Part shown: positions 37,382 to 45,346 of the stretch, piece after piece
Numbering within the stretch: position 1 is the stretch's first letter
Layout: the number at the start of each line of letters is the position of its first letter
Origin: Elusimicrobiota bacterium
GTDB lineage: Bacteria > CG03 > SLGR01 > JAFGSA01
Assembly: GCA_016934855.1 (NCBI GenBank)
Contig: JAFGSA010000053.1
Location: forward strand, 1 to 64,000
DNA length: 64,000 nt
Direction: 5' to 3'
The notes under the pieces: generated by a model
The model's database searches: none
The model's input: only the letters and a program-made list of their open reading frames with translations
Told to the model about the DNA's origin: nothing
Position numbers and translations under genes: made by a program

Positions 37382-40300
37382 ATGGATCCATTAAGCAGGT
37401 TTATCTCATACTTTGTAAACCGTCACCTTCTGACGAATCTGATATTCGCCGTTGTTTTTATAGGCGGCTTTTTCGCATGGAACAATACCAGCAAGGAAGA
37501 GATGCCGGATATAGAATTCGACCATGCGCGCATAACGGCAAGCTATCCGGGAGCTACTGCCGAAGAAGTGGAGCATTTCGTCACGAGGCCGCTGGAGGAC
37601 CAGATTAAGGGTATCGACGGTGTCTACAGGGTTACGAGCACTTCCAGCGACGGCGGGTGCAATATATCTGTCGATTTCGAGCAGAATTATCCGGACCTGG
37701 ACGAGGCCCTCATGGAGGTCAGGAACTCCGTCCTGGATGTCGATCTGCCCGACGATATCAGGGACGACCCTGAAGTTCACATCTGGAAGACTACCAAGAT
37801 GGCGATAATAGACATAGCCCTGATCGATACCACCAGGCACCTGCTCGATGTGCAATCGCGAAGAAGGCTGCAGCAGTATGCGTATAACCTGGAGCAGCAG
37901 CTTCTCAATATGCCGGAGATAAACACGGTGGAAAAGACCGGGTATCTGAAAGAGGAGATACAGATAACCGTCGACCCGGCCAGGCTGAGGATATTCGATA
38001 TACCTTTTAATACAGTCATGCGGGAAGTGGAGAATAATAATATCCGGCAGCCCGCGGGAAACATAGAAATAAAAAATGAGCCAAAGGTCACGCTGCTCTC
38101 GGAGCTGGACACGGTAGACAAACTGAGCGACCTGGTAATCCAGGGCGGGTTCGAAGGGCAGGTAGTCAGGCTGAGCGAGATAGCCGGCATAAGACGCGCT
38201 TACGAGAAGAATAAGGCCATAACGAAGATAAACGGTCATGAAGGCATTGTCTTAAGAGCTGTAAAAAACAGCTCGTTCGGTATACTCGAAGCAATAGATG
38301 CGGTCAAAGGTCAGATCGAGGTATTCCGTAAGAACAGCCTGGAAGGTACCGGTATTAGATTGATGGCTCTCGATGACGAATCCGTAGACCTGAAGAACAG
38401 GCTCTCTATCGTGCTCTCTAACGGCACAATAGGGTTCATCCTGATCCTAGTGATGCTGTTCCTGTTCCTTGATATAAGGTCCGGGATATGGGTCGCCATG
38501 GGCATACCGTTCACGCTCTGTTTTTCGATGATCTGCGTTTTCATGGCAGGATATACGATAAACAATATCACTTTATCGGCAGTTATCATAGTTCTTGGGA
38601 TGATAGTCGATGACGCCATAGTCGTTTCAGAGAACATCATCCGCCTGCGTTCGGAAGGAATGCCGTCCGAACAGTCGGCCGTTGAAGGCACGGCTTTCGT
38701 CTTCACCCCGGTAATAGGGAGCATACTGACTACTTGCATAGCTTTTGTCCCTCTTTTCTTTTTTCAGGCCAGGTTCGGGAAAATGCTCCAGTTCATACCC
38801 CCGATAATATTCTTCATGCTGGGCGCCAGCCTCTTCGAGTCTTTGATAATACTGCCGGGGCACATGCGCCTTGATATACCGGTTCTGGACAGGATAAGCG
38901 GGTTATTCTCGAGAAAGGGAGAAACAGGCAGGAATAAGCACTGGTTTGCTGCAGTAGAGGACGCATACGGTAATTTCCTGAACAGGATGCTCCCTTTCAA
39001 GTGGTTCATATTCCCCGTCTTTATTTTCCTGCTGGGATTCTCAGTGTATATAGTCAATACCAAGATGAAATTCGTCATGTTCCCGCGCGAGGAGACCAGG
39101 GATGTAAGGATAGACGGGGAAGCTGCTTCGAATGCGGACCGTTTCGACACGGCAGAACTCTCCAAAAAAGTGGAAGATGTGCTCGAAACTTATGTCGGGA
39201 AAGAAGTGATAGGATTTACTACCAGGATCGCCAGGAGCAGGTGGGGCAGGGCTGTGGAGGAGAATAAGTTCAATATCAGGGTAGAGATAGTGCCCAAGGA
39301 AAAAAGGAAGAAATCGGCAGACCTGCTTATAAAGGAGTGGGGAGAAAAATTAAGGGATATAGAAGGACTCGAAGATATACAGGTTACCAAGAGCCGATGG
39401 GGACACGCTAGCGGGAGTCCCGTCGAAGTGATGATAAAGGAGAACGACGACGGGATAAGGAAGGAAGTCTCCGGAGAACTGCTGGAGCTGATGAGCAGGC
39501 ATCCCGCTCTGGAGAATGTGGAAATTGACCAGCCGCTGGAAAATCCTGAGTACAAGATAAGCCTCAGGAGAGAGAAGATAAAGCGCCTCTCCATAAACCC
39601 TTCGGATGTTTCTTCGACCCTCAGGTCCGCTCTGGAAGGCACGGTCATATATGACCTGCCGAACGGCGATGAAGAAGTCGATGTGCGGTTCACCGTGATA
39701 GAATCGGCCAAGGATAATATCGAAAAGATACTGGATATCCCGATAGAGAACACGGGAGATTATCTCGTGCCTCTGAGGGAGATAGTGGAAGTAAACAAGA
39801 CTATAACGCCGAATTCCATAGAGAGGAAGGATTACAAGCGGATAACGACAGTTTACGCGGATATCAGGAAAGCCTCGAAAAAGACACCTGTAGAGATAGC
39901 TCGGGACCTGGAGGAAAACGTATTTCCCGGGGTTATTATGAAACATCCGACTACAATAATAGGTTTCGAGGGGGAGATAAAGGATACGCGGGAGTCGACG
40001 GGAGATTTCAAGAACGCGATAATACTGGCGGTCCTTCTGATATACATTGTCCTTGTCCTCCTGTTTAATTCGCTTACGAAGCCTATTATCATAATGCTTT
40101 CCATACCGTTCGGGATAATAGGTATAGTGCTGGCGTTCTGGCTGCACGGGAAAGTCCTTTTCGGGTTTTTCGCCGCGATCGGCGCGGTAGGACTTGCGGG
40201 AGTCGTCGTCAATGATTCTATAGTAATGATCGCCAAACTCAGCAGGAATTACGACGACGGCCGTCCTAAAACAGAGTCCAACGATCAGATAGCATCGATA

Positions 40301-40546
40301 GCGAAGACAAGGCTGAGGGCGGTAATACTGACGACCGTAACGACAGTCGCAGGGCTGCTCCCTACGGCTTACGGGTTCACCGGATATGACGCCATGCTGG
40401 CGGAAATGATGCTTGCTCTTACATGGGGACTGCTTTTCGGGACCTTCATCACCCTCATACTGGTCCCGTGCACCTACAGTCTGAGCAAGGATATCAGATA
40501 TGCATGGAAAGGGTTCTTCCGCGGGGTTGAAGAGAATGCCCGATAA
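37382..40546 (+). CDS. RND-family efflux transporter, second copy
   Basis: 1054 residues, AcrB/HAE-type architecture with twelve membrane segments and two periplasmic loops. Proton-relay aspartates are in GMIVDDAIVVSENIIR; segment 10 reads GVVVNDSIVMIAKL. It diverges clearly from the first RND copy (for example SKEEMPDIEFDHARIT near the N-terminus). No Shine-Dalgarno site precedes the ATG; a TATGAT box lies 12 bases upstream, so the leader may be very short. The partner channel overlaps its end by 11 bases. No adaptor gene is nearby. Confidence 0.92.
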   Translation: MDPLSRFISYFVNRHLLTNLIFAVVFIGGFFAWNNTSKEEMPDIEFDHARITASYPGATAEEVEHFVTRPLEDQIKGIDGVYRVTSTSSDGGCNISVDFEQNYPDLDEALMEVRNSVLDVDLPDDIRDDPEVHIWKTTKMAIIDIALIDTTRHLLDVQSRRRLQQYAYNLEQQLLNMPEINTVEKTGYLKEEIQITVDPARLRIFDIPFNTVMREVENNNIRQPAGNIEIKNEPKVTLLSELDTVDKLSDLVIQGGFEGQVVRLSEIAGIRRAYEKNKAITKINGHEGIVLRAVKNSSFGILEAIDAVKGQIEVFRKNSLEGTGIRLMALDDESVDLKNRLSIVLSNGTIGFILILVMLFLFLDIRSGIWVAMGIPFTLCFSMICVFMAGYTINNITLSAVIIVLGMIVDDAIVVSENIIRLRSEGMPSEQSAVEGTAFVFTPVIGSILTTCIAFVPLFFFQARFGKMLQFIPPIIFFMLGASLFESLIILPGHMRLDIPVLDRISGLFSRKGETGRNKHWFAAVEDAYGNFLNRMLPFKWFIFPVFIFLLGFSVYIVNTKMKFVMFPREETRDVRIDGEAASNADRFDTAELSKKVEDVLETYVGKEVIGFTTRIARSRWGRAVEENKFNIRVEIVPKEKRKKSADLLIKEWGEKLRDIEGLEDIQVTKSRWGHASGSPVEVMIKENDDGIRKEVSGELLELMSRHPALENVEIDQPLENPEYKISLRREKIKRLSINPSDVSSTLRSALEGTVIYDLPNGDEEVDVRFTVIESAKDNIEKILDIPIENTGDYLVPLREIVEVNKTITPNSIERKDYKRITTVYADIRKASKKTPVEIARDLEENVFPGVIMKHPTTIIGFEGEIKDTRESTGDFKNAIILAVLLIYIVLVLLFNSLTKPIIIMLSIPFGIIGIVLAFWLHGKVLFGFFAAIGAVGLAGVVVNDSIVMIAKLSRNYDDGRPKTESNDQIASIAKTRLRAVILTTVTTVAGLLPTAYGFTGYDAMLAEMMLALTWGLLFGTFITLILVPCTYSLSKDIRYAWKGFFRGVEENAR

Positions 40547-41960
40547 GATAAAATACGTCATCCCCTTGTTCCTTTATCTTCTTTCTTCCTGCATAGGCAG
40601 CAGTGCCGGGCAGGAAGGGACGCCTGTCGCGCGCAATGTCAGGATACTGACTATAGAGGAATTCCTGGAAACGGCAGTCAGAAACGATACTGTATTCGAA
40701 GAGATACTCATCGACGAACTTGCGTTAAAATACAGCAAAGGACTGGGGCTTCCGGCAGGAGACCTGGTCCTGGATGTCAAAAGCCGGTACGAATTCAGCC
40801 ATGAAGAAGGAGGCAGCGACCCGTCCGCAACTATAGCGTTGAGCAGGCTTTTCCCGTATAATGGAACATCAGTCTCTGCAGAATATACTACAGCTCCGTC
40901 GATCCCAGATAATACTTCAGAAGTAACTTTAACAATATCCCAGCCAGTTGCTAAAAATGCTTTCGGCAGGAACGTTAGGATGCAGGACAGGCTCATGGAT
41001 AAACAGGACAGCATAGCCAGATACCAGATAATCGAGGCCTACGAAGATTACATGGCCGTTCTCATTACGGCATATTACAGCTGGTACCTGGCATACGGAA
41101 ATCTCAGAATAGGAGAATCCTCATACAATCAGAGCTTGAAACTGCTCGATAACATCAAAGACCGGCAGAAGAGCAAGATCGCCCTGCCTATAGATGTGAA
41201 CAAGATAAATATACAGGTCCTTTCAAAGAAGGAGACACTGATCGATCTCGAGCATGAATATAAGAATATACTCAATTTTATCAGGCAGGCGACAAGATAC
41301 AACGGGGCAGATATACTCGAGCCGGAGGAACCGTTTGCCTACAGGGAAGAGGATATCTCCTTTAAAGAAGACTACAGCAGGTTCGTTGAGAGAAGCAGGA
41401 CTTACGGTATTTTAAAGCTCCTCGAAGAGAAACATGCGCTTCTTGTCGATATAGATTCAGATGATCTGCTCCCGTCTACCAATATACTTCTCGGGTATGC
41501 CGTGGAGGGTGAAGGAGCGGGTCTGAAAGACCCGGATGCCGCCGTTTTTGCGGGCTTGTCGGTCAGTTGGCCGATACCGGACATGAAGGGCAGGTCGGAG
41601 TTGGAAGCGACGCGTATAGAAGAGAAGAAGAACCAGGTAAAGACTGCCAATACTCATGTCAGGATAAAAACCGATCTGGAAGAGATATTTATCGGGATAG
41701 AGAAAGAGAGAGAACTGATAACCCTGGCCGAAGACAAGATAGATCTGGCCGAACGCATACTGTCTGACGAGGAAAAAAACTATTCATACGGTAAAGTGTC
41801 GCTGAACGATCTTATCGCCGCGGTCAACCGCGTAGACGAGACCAGATTCTATAAAATACTTCACTCGTCGCGCCTTAAGATACTTGAGACGGAATGGCTC
41901 AGGATGACCGACAGGCTGGTCTCTGAAAAGGGTATATACCGCGATAGTGAAACTGAATAG
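40536..41960 (+). CDS. TolC/OprM-like outer-membrane factor, probable lipoprotein
   Basis: 474 residues from the ATG that overlaps the RND stop by 11 bases. The signal peptide ends in SSC, a plausible lipobox, so the protein is probably lipid-anchored like OprM. Two long coiled-coil-rich halves follow with the outer-membrane-factor turn motifs KSKIALPIDVNKINIQVL and NYSYGKVSLNDLIAAVNRV. It presumably forms the outer-membrane exit of the second RND pump. It is only distantly like the first TolC copy. Confidence 0.82.
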   Translation: MPDKIKYVIPLFLYLLSSCIGSSAGQEGTPVARNVRILTIEEFLETAVRNDTVFEEILIDELALKYSKGLGLPAGDLVLDVKSRYEFSHEEGGSDPSATIALSRLFPYNGTSVSAEYTTAPSIPDNTSEVTLTISQPVAKNAFGRNVRMQDRLMDKQDSIARYQIIEAYEDYMAVLITAYYSWYLAYGNLRIGESSYNQSLKLLDNIKDRQKSKIALPIDVNKINIQVLSKKETLIDLEHEYKNILNFIRQATRYNGADILEPEEPFAYREEDISFKEDYSRFVERSRTYGILKLLEEKHALLVDIDSDDLLPSTNILLGYAVEGEGAGLKDPDAAVFAGLSVSWPIPDMKGRSELEATRIEEKKNQVKTANTHVRIKTDLEEIFIGIEKERELITLAEDKIDLAERILSDEEKNYSYGKVSLNDLIAAVNRVDETRFYKILHSSRLKILETEWLRMTDRLVSEKGIYRDSETE

Positions 41961-41988
41961 CCGTCTCGTCTTCCGTCCTGTCTTATTA

Positions 41989-42017
41989 TTGACATTGATG
42001 TCATATTTTGTAAAAGA
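41989..42017 (+). promoter_or_regulatory. Candidate promoter with overlapping palindrome before yggT
   Basis: TTGACA at 41989-41994 followed at 16-17 bases by a weak TAAAAGA box. The -35 is embedded in TGACAT-TG-ATGTCA (41990-42003), two six-base inverted arms with a two-base centre, suited to a repressor site. The leader to yggT would be about 35 bases. Confidence 0.4.
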
Positions 42018-42055
42018 TAAGTATTCATGGCAGCTAAGTTTAAAGAATAATTACG

Positions 42056-42349
42056 ATGTTTATAGTAAGTAATCTGTTAATAGCAGCGGCAAAAATACTG
42101 GATATCGCATTATCCGTAATGTTCTGGCTTATCATGATAAGGGCGCTTATCAGCTGGGTCAATCCCGACCCGTATAATATGATAGTGCAGTTCCTCTACA
42201 GGGCCACCGAACCGGTTTTGAAGCCCATAAGGGATAAACTCCCTTACACGGCCGTAGATATATCGCCTGTAATAGCGTTTATCGGAATAGTATTCATCAG
42301 GTCTTTTATCGTCAGGACAATATTCGATATCGCAATGAGACTCCGCTGA
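42056..42349 (+). CDS. YggT-family membrane protein
   Basis: 97 residues with two hydrophobic segments (about 10-32 and 66-92) flanking the family motif RALISWVNPDPYNMIVQFLYRATEPVLKPIR. YggT proteins are implicated in osmotic or ion stress and cell-division-related processes; the mechanism is unclear. No strong ribosome site is seen. The ferredoxin-like gene follows immediately. Confidence 0.9.
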   Translation: MFIVSNLLIAAAKILDIALSVMFWLIMIRALISWVNPDPYNMIVQFLYRATEPVLKPIRDKLPYTAVDISPVIAFIGIVFIRSFIVRTIFDIAMRLR

Positions 42350-42359
42350 GGTGCATGAT

Positions 42360-42551
42360 TTGAGAAAGAACAGTAATGTATCAGTAGACAGGGAGAGATG
42401 TACAGGCTGCGGCGCATGCGTGAGTTTATGTCCCCGGAAGATACTCTACATCGACAAAGAGGGCAAATGTGCGGTTAATATCGAGCCGGAATGCGACAGG
42501 CTGAAAGGCTGCGAACGGTCATGCCCTGCGGACGCCATAAAGATCAATTGA
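42360..42551 (+). CDS. Small 4Fe-4S ferredoxin-like protein
   Basis: 63 residues from a TTG start with GAGGTG six bases upstream; an in-frame GTG at 42351 overlaps that site. The first cluster motif CTGCGACVSLCP is canonical. The second is irregular: CDRLKGCERSCPADA has three cysteines spaced x5 and x3 instead of CxxCxxCxxxCP. It may carry one cluster plus an incomplete or 3Fe second site. Likely an electron carrier; partner unknown. Confidence 0.8.
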   Translation: MRKNSNVSVDRERCTGCGACVSLCPRKILYIDKEGKCAVNIEPECDRLKGCERSCPADAIKIN

Positions 42552-42560
42552 CGTAAACGG

Positions 42561-43304
42561 ATGAAAAATACGGTAAAATTACAGGTTTTAGCGGCTGCAT
42601 TGCTCCTGTTTTATACAAGCAGCCTTGCCGCGTCCGGTAAAGCTGAATGGAATCCTGCGCTTGATGCGGTTATGGAAGATATCCATTGGCTGGGGCATGA
42701 TACCTTCAGGATAGAATATGAAGGAAAAATAATCTATACGGACCCTTTTCAACTGCAGAATCCGGAAAAAAAGGCCGATATAATATTTGTAACGCATGAA
42801 CATAGTGATCACTGTTCTCCCGCGGATATAGAGAAGATAAGGAAAGAAAGCACCGTCATTATAGCGGCGAGACTCGCGGCGGAAAAACTTCAGGGACAGG
42901 TACAGATAGTCTCTCCCCGGGAGAAGATCGAGGTGGGAGGCATCGAAGTGGAGACAGTCCCGGCATATAATGTGAACAAATTCAGGAGTCCCGGGGTACC
43001 TTTTCACCCTGAGGAGAATGGCGGCGTGGGATATATACTGAATATCAAAGGCGCACGAGTATACCATGCGGGTGATACGGATGTAATACCCGAGATGAAG
43101 GAGATCAGGGCCGATATCTTCCTGGTGCCGGTGAGCGGTATTTATGTAATGACCGCCGCTGAAGCTGTCGAAGCGGCCGGATTGATAAAACCTGCTATAG
43201 CAGTGCCGATGCATATCGGCAGGCATATGGGAACTGAGGACGACGCCGTTTATCTGAAAAAAAACGCCGGATGCGAAGTCAGGATCCTGCCTATAGAAGA
43301 ATAA
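42561..43304 (+). CDS. Secreted UlaG-like metallo-beta-lactamase-fold hydrolase
   Basis: 247 residues with a signal peptide (about 1-25). Metal-binding motif His79-x-His81-x-Asp83-His84 in VTHEHSDHC, GDTDVIPEM for the Asp ligand, and a later histidine in AVPMHIGRHMG. It resembles UlaG/YtnP-type L-ascorbate-6-phosphate lactonase-like proteins, but export to the periplasm argues for a different substrate. Nothing in the neighbourhood identifies it. Confidence 0.82.
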   Translation: MKNTVKLQVLAAALLLFYTSSLAASGKAEWNPALDAVMEDIHWLGHDTFRIEYEGKIIYTDPFQLQNPEKKADIIFVTHEHSDHCSPADIEKIRKESTVIIAARLAAEKLQGQVQIVSPREKIEVGGIEVETVPAYNVNKFRSPGVPFHPEENGGVGYILNIKGARVYHAGDTDVIPEMKEIRADIFLVPVSGIYVMTAAEAVEAAGLIKPAIAVPMHIGRHMGTEDDAVYLKKNAGCEVRILPIEE

Positions 43305-43305
43305 C

Positions 43306-43329
43306 TCAGGTTTTTATCCGCTTACCTGA
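43306..43329 (+). terminator. Hairpin after the metallo-hydrolase gene
   Basis: TCAGGT (43306-43311) pairs with ACCTGA (43324-43329) around a 12-base loop. The T-run is inside the loop rather than after the stem, so it is weak as an intrinsic terminator. Confidence 0.25.
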
Positions 43330-43387
43330 ACAGCTTGAAAAGTACATCCATATATAGTAGACTTGTCCTGGGGGAAGAAATTATTTA

Positions 43388-45265
43388 ATGAAAAAATGGA
43401 TAAAATTATTATTTTATCTCGCAATCACCGCTTTCCTGTTTAGCCTGTTCAGAAACAACTTGCTGCTTTTCCATGCTTCCACGGGGTTTTTGAGCGTCGT
43501 TATAGCCGCCGGGATCTTCATGATCACCTGGCATTCCAGGAAGATACTCAATAACGGTTTCATCATCTTCCTGGGAGTGGGATACCTTTTCATCGGGATA
43601 GTGGATTTTCTGCAGATCCTGAGCTACCCCGAGATCGGCGTGCTGTACAGTATAGATATGAATACGACAATACAGCTATGGACCGCGGGCAGGTATCTGG
43701 AAGCCGGCACTTTCATCGCGGGTATTTTCTTCGTAAATAAAAATAATATCTACTACTATCAGATGCCGGTTTATGCGCTGGTTACTTTCTTGTTATTGTT
43801 TTCCATCATTCACCTGGGTATATTTCCCGCCTGCTACATCGCCGGCGCAGGCGCGACCATGTTTAAATTGGTAAACAACGGCATCATAATACTTCTGTTC
43901 ATGATAGCGGGATATCTTATCTATATCAACAGGAGCACGATGGGCGGTAAAGCGATGATACTCCTGGAGTGCGCGATAGCGGCTTCCATAATATCCGAAC
44001 TCATGTTTGTTCGCTATACCCATATAGCGTATATGTTCCACACCTGCGGGCATCTTGTGAAACTAACATCATATTACTTTCTTTACCTTGCTATATCGAA
44101 TGTCAGGCAGAAGTTTTCGGGAGAAGACCTCTATCTCAGCCTTATCATGAAGAACATGGAGACTTCCAGGAAAAAAGAGGAGATACTGAAGCAGAAGGAA
44201 TTCACCGATAACATACTCAATACCGCGCAGACCATAGTGCTGGTGCTGGATATAGACGCCAGCATAGTGTATTTCAACAGGTACATGCAGGACATATCCG
44301 GATACAGGCTCGAAGATGTAAGGGGATGCGACTGGTTCAGCACGTTTCTGCCCCAAGAGGAAGCGGGAATAATAAAAAAAGTCTTCAGGGAGACCGTCAG
44401 GGATATGGATACCAGGGGCACAGTAAACTCGATAATCACAAGATCGGGAAGGAAACTTGATATAGAATGGTATAATAAGACACTGAAGGATGACCGCGGG
44501 AACGTATACGGAGTCCTCTCAATTGGCTATGATGTAACCGAGAAACTGAAGAACGAGAAAGAAAGAAGAGATTACGAGAAGAAACTCGCATACCTGGAAA
44601 AACTGTCTTCGCTTGGAAAACTCGCCGGCGGAGTCGCTCACGAGATAAACAACCCTCTCACTTCCATCCTTTCTACGGCCGAGCTTCTCGAAGACGAGAT
44701 CGGCGAGGACAGCAGGATAAAACAGGATATAGAGCAGATAATATCCGAATCTAAGAGGATAAAAGACATCGTTAAAAGTTTCCTGGGATACGCGCGCAGC
44801 AGGGAGTATATTTTCAGGGATGCCGATATAAACGATATCGTGGAAGATGTGCTCAGCGTGATCGGAAGGGGAAAACTCGACAAGTATGAAGTCGTTAAGG
44901 ATTATTCGCGCGACCTGGAGAAGATATCCATAAGCAAATTCCATATGGAGGAAGTCCTCATCAATATGATATCCAATGCGCTGGAGAGCATGGAAGACGG
45001 CGGGAAACTGACCTTGTCAACGGGCAGAAAAGACGCGGAATGGGTATACATATCGATCAGGGACACCGGGGTCGGTATAGGAAAAAAAGATATAGATAAG
45101 ATATTCGAGCCGTACTATACAACTAAGAAAGTCATGGGAACGGGGCTGGGCCTGTCTACCTGCGCTGTCATAATAGCGAGGCACGAAGGCACTATAGAGG
45201 TGAAATGTGAGGGCGAGGGTAAGGGCGCTGAATTCATAATATACCTTCCGAATAAAAGAAGTTAA
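43388..45265 (+). CDS. MASE3-PAS sensor histidine kinase
   Basis: 625 residues. The N-terminal MASE3 membrane sensor has about eight segments (10-245), with the family-like IFLGVGYLFIGIVDFLQILSY. A PAS domain (about 275-385) contains DIDASIVYFNRYMQDISGY. HisKA with phospho-accepting His418 in AGGVAHEINNPL follows, then a HATPase domain with N box MISNALESM, G1 DTGVGIG and G2 GTGLGLS. GGGGGAAG lies upstream of the ATG. No response regulator is adjacent, so it is an orphan kinase. Confidence 0.93.
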   Translation: MKKWIKLLFYLAITAFLFSLFRNNLLLFHASTGFLSVVIAAGIFMITWHSRKILNNGFIIFLGVGYLFIGIVDFLQILSYPEIGVLYSIDMNTTIQLWTAGRYLEAGTFIAGIFFVNKNNIYYYQMPVYALVTFLLLFSIIHLGIFPACYIAGAGATMFKLVNNGIIILLFMIAGYLIYINRSTMGGKAMILLECAIAASIISELMFVRYTHIAYMFHTCGHLVKLTSYYFLYLAISNVRQKFSGEDLYLSLIMKNMETSRKKEEILKQKEFTDNILNTAQTIVLVLDIDASIVYFNRYMQDISGYRLEDVRGCDWFSTFLPQEEAGIIKKVFRETVRDMDTRGTVNSIITRSGRKLDIEWYNKTLKDDRGNVYGVLSIGYDVTEKLKNEKERRDYEKKLAYLEKLSSLGKLAGGVAHEINNPLTSILSTAELLEDEIGEDSRIKQDIEQIISESKRIKDIVKSFLGYARSREYIFRDADINDIVEDVLSVIGRGKLDKYEVVKDYSRDLEKISISKFHMEEVLINMISNALESMEDGGKLTLSTGRKDAEWVYISIRDTGVGIGKKDIDKIFEPYYTTKKVMGTGLGLSTCAVIIARHEGTIEVKCEGEGKGAEFIIYLPNKRS

Positions 45266-45271
45266 GGGCCG

Positions 45272-45288
45272 GCCTGGACCGGGCAGGC
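45272..45288 (+). terminator. Possible terminator hairpin after the sensor kinase
   Basis: GCCTG (45272-45276) pairs with CAGGC (45284-45288) with a seven-base loop, just after the GGCCGGCC palindrome at 45268-45275. No clear U-run follows. It lies in the 81-base gap before the second TamB-like gene. Confidence 0.25.
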
Positions 45289-45346
45289 ATAATTAGTCTA
45301 TACTGATTATCATCGATGTAAGAGTATACTTATCCCAGGAGACATA

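Noticed and set aside
39350..40561. A 403-codon minus-strand frame within the second RND gene
   Set aside because: Antisense shadow of a highly conserved gene; no domain or start signal.
45268..45275. GGCCGGCC palindrome as operator
   Set aside because: Eight-base GC palindrome adjacent to a terminator-like hairpin; too short to claim a regulatory role.
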